Source of the DNA: Thauera sp. UBA6194 | GTDB taxonomy: Bacteria > Pseudomonadota > Gammaproteobacteria > Burkholderiales > Rhodocyclaceae | DNA length: 5,848 bases | NCBI GenBank assembly: GCA_002422685.1 | Contig: DITC01000007.1 | Span: forward strand, 1-5,848 | Direction of reading: 5' to 3' | In this document: positions 1 to 5,848 of the stretch, in pieces | Position numbering within the stretch: position 1 is the stretch's first letter | Layout: every line of letters starts with the position of its first letter | Notes under the pieces: model-generated | Seen by the model: the letters and a program-made list of their open reading frames with translations, nothing else | The model's database searches: none | What the model was told of the DNA's origin: nothing | Made by a program: the position numbers and the translations under genes

Positions 1-2396
1 ATCAGGTCGCCCGACATCAACACCACGTCGGCGCTCTCGATCGCGACGTCGGTGCCGGTGCCGATGGCGATGCCGACGTCGGCCTCGGCCAGCGCCGGCG
101 CGTCGTTGATGCCGTCGCCGACGAAGGCGACGCGGCGCCGGACGCCCGCTCCCGCCGAGGTCGACGTACCAACTGCCCCGGCGGAACCGGCCACGCCGGC
201 AGCGTCGGACTTCGACGACCCCGGGCCCTCCGCACCCGACGCCGCGCCCGCCGCGCCGGTCGAAGCTTGGCCGAGGCCGCCTTCCGCCAACCGCCGCAGC
301 GCCGCCACCTTGCCGTCCGGCAACACCTCCGCGATCACTTCGTCGATACCCGCCTGGCGGGCGATCGCGCGCGCGGTGCGTTCATTGTCGCCGGTGATCA
401 TCGCCACCTTGAGCCCCATCGCGTGCAGCGCCTTCACCGCCGCCGCCGAGCTCGGCTTGAGCGGATCGGCCACGGCGATGATCGCCGCCAGGCGGCCGTC
501 GATCGCGGCGTAGAGCGGCGACTTGCCCTCGTCGCCCAGGCGCGCGGCGGTGTCGGCGAACATGCCCACATCCAGGCCGAGTCGGCGCATCAGGCGGTCG
601 GCGCCGACCTCCACGCGCCGGCCCGCCACCGTCGCGCTCACGCCGTGGCCGGCGTCGGCCGCGAAACCCTCCGCCTCGTCCAGCGCCAGCCCTTCGGCGC
701 GCGCCGCGGCGACGATGGCCTCGGCGATCGGATGCTCGGAGCGGCGCTCGACCGCGGCCACCCACGCCAGCACCTCGGCGCGTTTGATGCCGTCGGCCAC
801 CACCAGATCGGTGAGCTGCGGCTTGCCCACGGTGAGCGTGCCGGTCTTGTCCACCGCCACCACCTCGGCGTCGCGCAGCAGTTGCAGCGCGTCGCCCTTG
901 CGGAACAGCACGCCCATCTGCGCCGCGCGCCCGGTGGCGACCATGATCGAGGTCGGCGTCGCCAGCCCCATCGCGCACGGGCAGGCGACGATCAGCACCG
1001 CCACCGCGTTGACCAGCGCGAAGCTCAGCGCGGGCACGTCCTCAGGCAGCCAAGCAGCGCCGACCACCAGCCAGGCGAGGAAGGTGAGCGCCGCCACCCC
1101 CATCACCACCGGCACGAACACCATCGTCACCTTGTCCACCAGCGCCTGGATCGGCAGCTTGGCGCCCTGCGCGGTCTCAACCATGCGCACGATCTGCGCG
1201 AGCACCGTGTCGGCGCCGACGCGGGTGGCGCGGAATGCGAAGGCGCCGCGGGTGTTGAGCGTGCCGCCGACCACGGTCGCGCCGACGCTCTTCTCCACCG
1301 GCACCGGCTCGCCGGTGATCATCGACTCGTCGACAAACGAAGATCCTTCGACCACCTCGCCGTCGACCGCCACCTTCTCGCCCGGGCGCACCTCGACCAC
1401 GTCGCCCACCATCACCTCGCCGATCGGGATCTCGACCACCTCGGCACCACGGTGCACGCGCGCGCTGCGTGGCTGGATGCGCATCAGGCGGCGGATGGCG
1501 TCGCTGGTCTTGCCGCGCGCACGCGCCTCGAGCAGGCGCCCGATCAGGATCAGCGTGATGATCACCGCCGCGGCCTCGAAATACACATTGACCGTGCCCG
1601 CCGGCAGAAACGCGGGCGCGAACAAGGCCACCACCGAATAGCCCCAGGCCGCCGCGGTGCCCATCGCCACCAGCGCGTTCATGTCCGGCGCGCCGCGCAG
1701 CAGCGCGGGCACGCCCTTCTTGAAGAAGCGCAGCCCGGGGCCGAACATCACCGCGCTGGTGAGCGCGAACTGCAGCAGCCAGCTCGTGCGATGACCGATC
1801 GTCGCCATCACCCAGTCGTGCATGCCGGGGATCAGGTGCGAGCCCATCTCGAGCACGAACACCGGCAACGTCAGCGCCACCGCGATCCACACCGCGCGCC
1901 GCAGCGCGGCCTCCTCGGCAGCGGCATCGGCCGCGCGCGCGCCCTCGCTCACCTCCGCGGCCGGCTTGGCGCCAAAGCCGGCCTTCTTGACCGCCGCGAC
2001 CAAGGCCGCGGTCGGCACGCTGCCGGCGAGTTCCACATGGGCGCGGCGGGCGGCGAGGTTCACGTTCGCGCTCACCACGCCCGGCACGCGCTGCAGCACC
2101 TTCTCGACGCGGCCGACGCAGGCGGCGCAGCTCATGCCCTCGATGTCGAGCTCGAGCGTGTCGCGCCGCACCTCATAGCCGGCCCTGGCAACTGCCTCGA
2201 TCAGCGCCGACAAGGGCACCGAGGCGGGCGCGGTCACGGTGGCGCTTTCGGTGGCGAGATTGACGCTCGCCGCCTGCACGCCATCCACCTTCATCAGGGC
2301 GCGCTCGACGTGGGCCACGCACGAGGCGCAGGTCATGCCGGCGATGTTCAACGTGCGCACAGCGGCCGTGACGGGACTTGCGGTACGGGTGTTCAT
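1..2396 (-). CDS. copA: Cu(+)-exporting P1B-type ATPase CopA, C-terminus cut by window edge
   Basis: This is an inner-membrane pump that uses ATP to export cytoplasmic Cu(+). The window holds 798 codons. By comparison with the family, roughly 70-80 C-terminal residues (TM7, TM8) lie off the left edge. Visible order: HMA domain 1 with GMTCASC (Cys23, Cys26); HMA domain 2 with GMSCAAC (Cys90, Cys93); hydrophobic TM segments near 168-188, 203-221, 239-263 and 270-291; actuator domain with TGEP at 361-364; TM near 423-443; TM6 with CPC at 472-474 inside CPCAMGLATP, which is typical of the Cu(+) (P1B-1) subgroup; DKTGT at 516-520 with phospho-acceptor Asp516; the HP dipeptide at 555-556; and GDGINDAP at 760-767. 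The ATG at 2394-2396 is preceded by AGGA seven bases upstream and by a CueR-type promoter. One oddity is an in-frame insert of about 45 Ala/Gly/Ser/Thr-rich residues (near 708-752) just before the RRVAFVGDGIND strand, where homologs join directly. All catalytic motifs seen are intact, so the pump is probably functional. Confidence 0.96.
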   Translation of the reverse strand, partial: MNTRTASPVTAAVRTLNIAGMTCASCVAHVERALMKVDGVQAASVNLATESATVTAPASVPLSALIEAVARAGYEVRRDTLELDIEGMSCAACVGRVEKVLQRVPGVVSANVNLAARRAHVELAGSVPTAALVAAVKKAGFGAKPAAEVSEGARAADAAAEEAALRRAVWIAVALTLPVFVLEMGSHLIPGMHDWVMATIGHRTSWLLQFALTSAVMFGPGLRFFKKGVPALLRGAPDMNALVAMGTAAAWGYSVVALFAPAFLPAGTVNVYFEAAAVIITLILIGRLLEARARGKTSDAIRRLMRIQPRSARVHRGAEVVEIPIGEVMVGDVVEVRPGEKVAVDGEVVEGSSFVDESMITGEPVPVEKSVGATVVGGTLNTRGAFAFRATRVGADTVLAQIVRMVETAQGAKLPIQALVDKVTMVFVPVVMGVAALTFLAWLVVGAAWLPEDVPALSFALVNAVAVLIVACPCAMGLATPTSIMVATGRAAQMGVLFRKGDALQLLRDAEVVAVDKTGTLTVGKPQLTDLVVADGIKRAEVLAWVAAVERRSEHPIAEAIVAAARAEGLALDEAEGFAADAGHGVSATVAGRRVEVGADRLMRRLGLDVGMFADTAARLGDEGKSPLYAAIDGRLAAIIAVADPLKPSSAAAVKALHAMGLKVAMITGDNERTARAIARQAGIDEVIAEVLPDGKVAALRRLAEGGLGQASTGAAGAASGAEGPGSSKSDAAGVAGSAGAVGTSTSAGAGVRRRVAFVGDGINDAPALAEADVGIAIGTGTDVAIESADVVLMSGDL
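141..275 (-). other. In-frame low-complexity insert in the CopA P-domain
   Basis: About 45 codons (CopA residues near 708-752) encode almost only Ala, Gly, Ser, Thr and Val, with a few Glu, Asp, Lys and Pro residues. They separate the conserved LPDGKVAALRRLAEGG segment from RRVAFVGDGINDAP. In CopA proteins I know, these two segments are joined by only one or two residues. The length is a multiple of three and both flanks are well conserved, so it reads as a tolerated surface-loop insertion and not as a frameshift. Codon choice also looks looser than in the flanks (GCA, GCT, GTT, GGT, GGA and CAA appear). The exact borders are approximate. The origin (repeat expansion or an inserted short element) is unknown. 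Confidence 0.75.
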
Positions 2397-2403
2397 TTCG
2401 GAG

Positions 2404-2407
2404 TCCT
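2404..2407 (-). promoter_or_regulatory. Ribosome binding site of copA
   Basis: AGGA on the minus strand lies seven bases upstream of the ATG at 2396. This supports that start for copA over any internal one, together with the first HMA domain beginning about 12 residues later. Confidence 0.65.
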
Positions 2408-2431
2408 GTTCTGCAGTTCGAGGTAACAAGC

Positions 2432-2462
2432 ACTGTAGACATTACCAACATGGGAAGGTCAA
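2432..2462 (-). promoter_or_regulatory. MerR/CueR-type promoter and operator of copA
   Basis: Read on the minus strand, a -35 TTGACC (2457-2462) and a -10 TACAGT (2432-2437) are separated by 19 bp. This overlong spacing is the hallmark of promoters activated by DNA distortion by MerR-family regulators. The spacer region carries an imperfect dyad, ACCTTCCC-N5-GGTAATGT (2439-2459), with 6 of 8 positions complementary between the half-sites. It closely resembles the CueR operator of copA promoters, which begins TTGACCTTCCC. Transcription would start near 2425, leaving a leader of about 28 nt. The inference is Cu(+)-dependent activation by a CueR homolog. No cueR gene lies in this window. Confidence 0.85.
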
Positions 2463-2472
2463 TCAACTCTCA

Positions 2473-2538
2473 AAAATCAATGGGGTCAGACTCGATTGAT
2501 CCAGCTGCCGATCAATCGAGTCTGACCCCATTGATTTT
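2473..2538. repeat. Perfect 28-bp inverted repeat, REPIN-like
   Basis: Arms at 2473-2500 and 2511-2538 are perfectly complementary around a 10-nt centre (2501-2510, containing CAGCTG). Each arm is itself a near-palindrome: ATCAAT (2476-2481) pairs with ATTGAT (2495-2500), and the interior GGGGTCAGACTCG folds further around A2488 with one G-G mismatch and one G-T wobble. Two inverted hairpin units around a short spacer is the architecture of a REP doublet (REPIN) mobilised by RAYT transposases. The GGGGTCAGACTC core recalls dispersed repeats of beta-proteobacteria, but this is recollection and not a search. No RAYT gene is present here. It lies between divergent promoters with no T-run context, so a terminator role is unlikely. 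The repeat itself is certain; the REPIN identity is inferred. Confidence 0.9.
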
Positions 2539-2599
2539 CTGGTTTGGCGAAGATGGGGCGAGTATCGGGAGCGGCGGTCGACCGCAGGCTGACGCGCAC

Positions 2600-2615
2600 A
2601 TTACATTCCTGTCAG
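2600..2615 (+). promoter_or_regulatory. Putative CopR box upstream of the response regulator
   Basis: ATTAC-ATTCC-TGTCAG fits, as its reverse complement, the CTGACA-N5-GTAAT box that I recall as reported for CopR in Pseudomonas aeruginosa. It ends 39 bp before the ATG of the OmpR-family regulator, a sensible position for autoregulation. A separate 6-bp inverted repeat, GCTGAC (2588-2593) and GTCAGC (2611-2616), overlaps it. No good -10 is evident; TACGCC at 2632-2637 is the nearest weak candidate. Confidence 0.55.
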
Positions 2616-2654
2616 CTTCGTCCGCAGCGGCTACGCCGAGGCAGAATCACGGCC

Positions 2655-3344
2655 ATGAAGATCCTGATCGTCGAAGACGAACCCAAGACCGGCGACTACC
2701 TGCGCCAGGGCCTGATCGAGGCCGGCTTCGTGGTCGAGCTCGCGCGCGACGGCGCCGACGGGCTGCATCTGGCGCTGACCGGCAGCTACGACCTGATCGT
2801 GCTCGACGTGATGCTGCCCACCCTGGACGGCTGGGGTGTGCTGCAGGTGCTGCGCCGCAGCGGCCAGGACATGCCGGTGCTGTTCCTCACCGCGCGCGAC
2901 CAGGTCGAGGACCGCGTGCGCGGGCTGGAGCTCGGCGCCGACGACTACCTGGTCAAGCCCTTCGCCTTCTCCGAACTGCTCGCCCGCGTGCGCACCCTGC
3001 TGCGCCGCACGCGCACCAAGGAGCCCGAGCAGCTGCGCGCCGCCGACCTGGAGCTCGACCTGCTGCGCCGTCGCGTCACCCGCAGTGGCCAGCGCATCGA
3101 GCTCACCGCCAAGGAGTTCGCCCTGCTCGAGCTGCTGTTGCGCCGCCAGGGCGAGGTGCTGCCGCGCGCGCTGATCGCCTCGCAGGTGTGGGACATGAAC
3201 TTCGACAGCGACACCAACGTGATCGAGGTCGCCGTGCGCCGGCTGCGCGCCAAGGTGGATGAGGCCTTCGAGCCCAAGCTGATCCGTACCGTGCGCGGCA
3301 TGGGCTACGTGCTCGAGGCGCCACCGGGCGCGGAGGGCGCATGA
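2655..3344 (+). CDS. copR: OmpR-family heavy-metal (copper) response regulator, CopR/CusR type
   Basis: A 229-residue cytoplasmic DNA-binding response regulator. The receiver domain (about 1-117) has the acidic pair Glu7/Asp8, phospho-acceptor Asp51 in IVLDVMLP, Thr79 in FLTARD and Lys101 in LVKPF. The winged-helix output domain (about 130-223) has LTAKEFALLELLL and the recognition segment DTNVIEVAVRRLRAKVD (186-202). The start MKILIVEDEPKTGDYLRQGL and overall length fit the CopR/CusR/IrlR/CzcR metal subgroup. The copper assignment comes from neighbours (CopA, DUF411 protein) and the upstream box, so another metal such as silver cannot be excluded. The ATG at 2655 is chosen because the receiver fold begins right there; GAGG at 2638-2641 is a distant ribosome site. 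Its stop overlaps an ATG (ATGA, 3341-3344), an arrangement normally used to couple to the sensor kinase, but no kinase follows. It is likely autoregulated and co-transcribed with the DUF411 gene, since no terminator is seen between them. Confidence 0.93.
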   Translation: MKILIVEDEPKTGDYLRQGLIEAGFVVELARDGADGLHLALTGSYDLIVLDVMLPTLDGWGVLQVLRRSGQDMPVLFLTARDQVEDRVRGLELGADDYLVKPFAFSELLARVRTLLRRTRTKEPEQLRAADLELDLLRRRVTRSGQRIELTAKEFALLELLLRRQGEVLPRALIASQVWDMNFDSDTNVIEVAVRRLRAKVDEAFEPKLIRTVRGMGYVLEAPPGAEGA

Positions 3345-3433
3345 GGCTGCCGCGCCGTCCACGGCCCCAGCGCCTTCAACCAGCGGCCACACGCCGGACG
3401 CTTCCTTTCGCCCTTCCCTCAGGAGCCCACATC
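3341..3433 (+). other. Leader between response regulator and DUF411 gene; possible relic of a sensor-kinase start
   Basis: An ATG overlapping the regulator's stop codon opens a frame beginning MRLPRRPRPQRLQP, which stays open and runs in frame into the DUF411 protein after 31 codons. Sensor kinases of this operon type often start at such an ATGA overlap with a short basic N-terminus. Here no transmembrane segment or HAMP region follows. It could be the stump of a deleted copS, or simple spacer. No promoter or terminator is obvious in the gap. Confidence 0.25.
3421..3425 (+). promoter_or_regulatory. Ribosome binding site deciding the DUF411 start
   Basis: AGGAG sits eight bases upstream of the ATG at 3434. 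This is the strongest Shine-Dalgarno match in the region. It favours 3434 over the in-frame ATG at 3341 that overlaps the regulator's stop. Confidence 0.75.
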
Positions 3434-3982
3434 ATGAACATCCGCCCCCTCTTCGGTGCCAGCCGCGCCACGACCACCCCTGCTACGCCTGACCACTGCC
3501 ACGGCGCCGACACCCGCGCGCGCCATCACGCGCACGCGCCGCTGCGCACGCTGAGCGCCGCCGCGCTGCTCGGCCTTGCCGCCCTGGCCGCCTCGCCCGT
3601 CTTTGCCACCGACGACGAGGTGGTGATGTACAAGGACCCCAATTGTGGCTGCTGCGGCAAATGGGCCGAGCACATGCGCGCGAACGGCTTTGCGGTGAAG
3701 GAGGTCCCCAGCGCCCGCATGGATCTGGTCAAGCGCGACGCCGGCGTGCCGCAGGCGCTCGGCTCATGCCATACGGCGAAGATCGGCGGCTACGTGGTCG
3801 AAGGCCACGTCCCCGCCGCCGACGTGCGCCGCATGCTCGACGACAAGCCGGCCATCGCCGGCCTCTCCGCGCCCGGCATGCCGCTCGGATCGCCGGGGAT
3901 GGAGGGCCCCTACCCGGCCGAGCGCTACGACGTGGTGAGCTTCGACGCGAAGGGCGAAACGGAAGTCTTCGCCAGCCACTGA
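3434..3982 (+). CDS. Secreted DUF411-family copper-binding protein (CopG-like)
   Basis: A 182-residue precursor predicted to act in the periplasm. Residues 40-58 form a hydrophobic stretch ending in SPVFA, with likely signal-peptidase cleavage after Ala58. The mature part begins TDDEVVMYKDPNCGCCGKW, the hallmark of DUF411: a C-x-C-C cluster (Cys71, Cys73, Cys74) in a thioredoxin-like context. It continues with GSCHTA (Cys112, His113), GGYVVEGHVP (His125) and a Met-rich GMPLGSPGME tail (Met149, Met156). In the family, Vibrio/Pseudomonas CopG has been described as a copper-binding oxidoreductase tied to copper resistance. The neighbouring CopA and copper-type regulator support such a role. The n-region before the hydrophobic core is unusually long (about 38 residues) and His-rich (HCH at 21-23, HHAH at 31-34). 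This could be a metal-binding extension or a sign that translation starts later, but no other ATG exists before the mature domain. It is probably in one transcript with the upstream regulator. Confidence 0.9.
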   Translation: MNIRPLFGASRATTTPATPDHCHGADTRARHHAHAPLRTLSAAALLGLAALAASPVFATDDEVVMYKDPNCGCCGKWAEHMRANGFAVKEVPSARMDLVKRDAGVPQALGSCHTAKIGGYVVEGHVPAADVRRMLDDKPAIAGLSAPGMPLGSPGMEGPYPAERYDVVSFDAKGETEVFASH

Positions 3983-4050
3983 GCGCCGGCCGCCCGGACG
4001 CAAGGGGCCATCGCGGCGGCACCGCATGCCTGCGCACCCGTGGAAATACC

Positions 4051-4068
4051 GCGCCGTGAACACGGCGC
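4051..4068. terminator. Hairpin between convergent genes, possible terminator
   Basis: GCGCCGTG (4051-4058) and CACGGCGC (4061-4068) form a perfect 8-bp GC-rich stem with a two-base centre, or 7 bp with a four-base loop. It lies 68 bases after the stop of the DUF411 gene and 33 bases beyond the stop of the minus-strand gene. Neither side has a real T-run (the minus side reads GGTATTTCC), so it is at best a weak bidirectional terminator. Confidence 0.35.
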
Positions 4069-4101
4069 CGGCAGCCTCGCCAAAAACCTCGACCGACACG
4101 G

Positions 4102-5160
4102 TCAGGAAGCGCCCCCGGAAGGCCGCGGCAGCTGCGCGCGTTTCGCCTCGCGGCGCACGAAGCCCAGCTTGATCTCGCGCGCGCGCAGCTGCCCGCAGCC
4201 CGCATCCACGTCCTGCCCGGCCGACTGGCGCAGCTTGGTGAGGATGCCGCGGCGGTGCAGCGTGCGCGCGATCTCGGCGGCGCGCTCCGTGCTCGGGCGG
4301 CGGTAGGCCAGGCCCTCGACGGTATTGAACGGGATCATGTTCATCACCGCATACTTGCCGGCGAGCAGGCGCACGATGCCCTCGAGCTCATCCGCGCCGT
4401 CATTGACGCCTTCGATCAGCGTCCATTGGTACTGGATCGGATAGCCGCTGGCGCGTGCCCAGGCCTCGCCGAGCTCGACCAGCTCGCCCGGATCGATGCG
4501 CGGCGCGCGCGGCAGCAGCTCGGCACGCAGCGCCGCCTTCGTGGTGTGCAGCGACAGCGCGAGCGCGGGCTTGACCGCCATCTGCGGCAGGCGCTCGAAC
4601 ACGCGAAGGTCGCCCACGGTCGAGAGCACCAGGTTCTTGTGCGGGATGGCGCCCTCGGTGCCGAGCAGCTCGATCGCCTCGACCACCGCGTCGAGGTTGT
4701 GCGCCGGCTCGCCCATGCCCATGAACACCACCTTGTGCACCCGGCGCATGCGCCGCGCCAGCGCGACCTGGGCGACGATCTCGGCGCTACCGAGCTGACG
4801 CAGCAGGCCGTCCTTGCCGGTCATGCAGAACACGCAGCCCACCGCGCAGCCGAGCTGGGTGGACACGCACAGCCCCTCGCGCGGCAGCAGCACGCTCTCC
4901 ACCGTCTGACCGTCGGCGAGTTCGACCAGCAGGCGGGTGCCATCCTCGCCCGGGTGTTCGGCACGCACGCGGGCGAGCGCGAGCAGCTCGGCCTCGAGCG
5001 CAGGCAGCGCCGCCTGCAGCGCCTTGGGCAGGCGGTTCGACTCGGTGTGCGGGCCGGCGTCGAGCGCGCGCCCCTGCAGCCAGGCGCGCAGCAGCCGGGC
5101 TTCGTGGCTGGGACGGGCGCCGAGCGCGCGCAGGCGCTGGCGGATGGCGTCGATGTTCAT
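4102..5160 (-). CDS. RlmN/Cfr-family radical SAM methyltransferase-like protein
   Basis: A 352-residue cytoplasmic enzyme. It has the radical-SAM cluster motif CAVGCVFC (Cys105, Cys109, Cys112), the SAM-contact motif GMGEP (148-152), LSTVGD (179-184), LALSLH (200-205) and EGVND (250-254). Both extra cysteines of the RlmN mechanism appear conserved: Cys98 in GLCVSTQ sits seven residues before the cluster, as Cys118 does in E. coli RlmN, and Cys322 in DVDAGCGQL matches Cys355. It should therefore be able to do SAM-dependent methylation of an sp2 carbon, as RlmN does at A2503 of 23S rRNA. However, the C-terminal segment reads LRQSAGQDVDAGCGQL instead of the usual RKTRGDDIDAACGQL. The protein belongs to a shorter, diverged group usually annotated only as RNA methyltransferase. 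The true RlmN is probably elsewhere, so the substrate is unknown. ATG 5160 is chosen from the RlmN-like start MNIDAIRQRL; an upstream in-frame GTG at 5199 is possible. The ribosome site is poor (AGGTG, 15 bases away). Confidence 0.88.
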   Translation of the reverse strand: MNIDAIRQRLRALGARPSHEARLLRAWLQGRALDAGPHTESNRLPKALQAALPALEAELLALARVRAEHPGEDGTRLLVELADGQTVESVLLPREGLCVSTQLGCAVGCVFCMTGKDGLLRQLGSAEIVAQVALARRMRRVHKVVFMGMGEPAHNLDAVVEAIELLGTEGAIPHKNLVLSTVGDLRVFERLPQMAVKPALALSLHTTKAALRAELLPRAPRIDPGELVELGEAWARASGYPIQYQWTLIEGVNDGADELEGIVRLLAGKYAVMNMIPFNTVEGLAYRRPSTERAAEIARTLHRRGILTKLRQSAGQDVDAGCGQLRAREIKLGFVRREAKRAQLPRPSGGAS

Positions 5161-5281
5161 GGCGCGCGATGCTAGCACCTCGACCTGTGCCGCGCGCACC
5201 AGATCGCGCCTTCGGCAGCGGCAGCGTGTCGCCGCTCACAAAACGGCGCGTCATGCTGTCCGGCTCCGCACGTCCGCCGCC

Positions 5282-5287
5282 TATAAT
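5282..5287 (+). promoter_or_regulatory. -10 element of the moxR gene
   Basis: A perfect TATAAT, exceptional in this GC-rich sequence, lies 28 bases before the ATG at 5316. It would place the transcript start near 5294 with a leader of about 22 nt. No convincing -35 hexamer is seen; TGTCCG at 5257-5262 is a poor match with a 19-bp spacer. It is flanked by a small inverted repeat, CGCCG (5275-5279) and CGGCG (5288-5292). Confidence 0.6.
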
Positions 5288-5303
5288 CGGCGCTAACCGT
5301 TTC

Positions 5304-5308
5304 GAGGA
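5304..5308 (+). promoter_or_regulatory. Ribosome binding site of the moxR gene
   Basis: GAGGA followed by AA lies seven bases upstream of the ATG at 5316. It fixes that codon as the start of the MoxR-family protein. Confidence 0.7.
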
Positions 5309-5315
5309 AACCTGC

Positions 5316-5848
<533 letters not shown>

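Noticed and set aside
267..2426. A 719-codon open frame on the plus strand opposite copA
   Set aside because: It is the mirror of a high-GC gene: its His/Arg/Ala-rich composition has no domain logic, while the minus strand encodes a complete set of P-type ATPase motifs.
2473..2538. The palindrome as a rho-independent terminator
   Set aside because: It lies between two divergent gene starts, not after any gene, and only short A/T stretches belonging to the arms themselves flank it.
2631..3392. A 253-codon minus-strand frame across the response regulator
   Set aside because: It is antisense to a clear OmpR-family gene and shows no recognisable domain or plausible start signal.
3341..3433. Using ATG 3341 as the DUF411 start
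   Set aside because: The resulting n-region would be about 70 residues before the signal core, and a far better ribosome site precedes ATG 3434.
4255..5175. A 306-codon plus-strand frame opposite the RlmN-like gene
   Set aside because: Its composition is Arg/His/Leu/Gln-rich with no motif, and it is exactly antisense to a well-conserved radical SAM protein. It is a GC-driven shadow.
4105..5199. GTG at 5199 as the start of the RlmN-like protein
   Set aside because: The additional 13 residues are not typical of the family and the ATG at 5160 gives the usual N-terminus. It cannot be fully excluded because neither start has a strong ribosome site.

Overview
The window is GC-rich (about two thirds G+C or more), with tightly packed genes and GCG/CTG/GGC-dominated codons. 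The protein sequences look like a Gram-negative beta-proteobacterium, plausibly of the Rhodocyclales (Thauera/Azoarcus type). That placement comes from overall protein resemblance and no search was run. No rRNA, tRNA, CRISPR array or intact transposon is visible.

Layout. Positions 1-2396 (minus strand, C-terminus cut off by the window edge) encode a Cu(+)-exporting P1B-type ATPase, CopA. It has two N-terminal heavy-metal domains and an odd Ala/Gly/Ser-rich insert in its phosphorylation domain. The 258-bp divergent spacer (2397-2654) is rich in signals. It holds a MerR/CueR-type promoter with a 19-bp spacer reading toward copA, a perfect 28-bp inverted repeat whose arms are themselves near-palindromes (REPIN-like), and a site matching the reported CopR box reading toward the next gene. 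Positions 2655-3344 (plus) encode an OmpR-family, heavy-metal-type response regulator (CopR/CusR type). Where its sensor kinase normally follows there is only an ATGA start and a short leader. A secreted DUF411 copper-binding protein comes next (3434-3982). A convergent gene (4102-5160, minus) encodes an RlmN/Cfr-family radical-SAM protein that looks like a paralog of true RlmN. Divergent from it, a MoxR-family AAA+ ATPase begins at 5316 and runs off the right edge.

How the genes fit together. Positions 1-3982 form a compact copper-handling module. The inner-membrane exporter is probably controlled by a cytoplasmic Cu(+) sensor of the CueR type, not encoded here. An envelope-copper response regulator is probably autoregulated, and a periplasmic DUF411 protein is probably co-transcribed with it. 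Two partners expected from known systems, CueR and the kinase CopS, are absent from the window. The right-hand third (rlmN-like and moxR) looks like unrelated chromosomal housekeeping or accessory content.

The most interesting points are the in-frame low-complexity insert next to the GDGIND motif of CopA, the orphan state of the response regulator with a kinase-like start codon left behind, the REPIN-like palindrome between two copper promoters, and the diverged C-terminal motif of the RlmN-like enzyme. None of these by itself demonstrates a new system.
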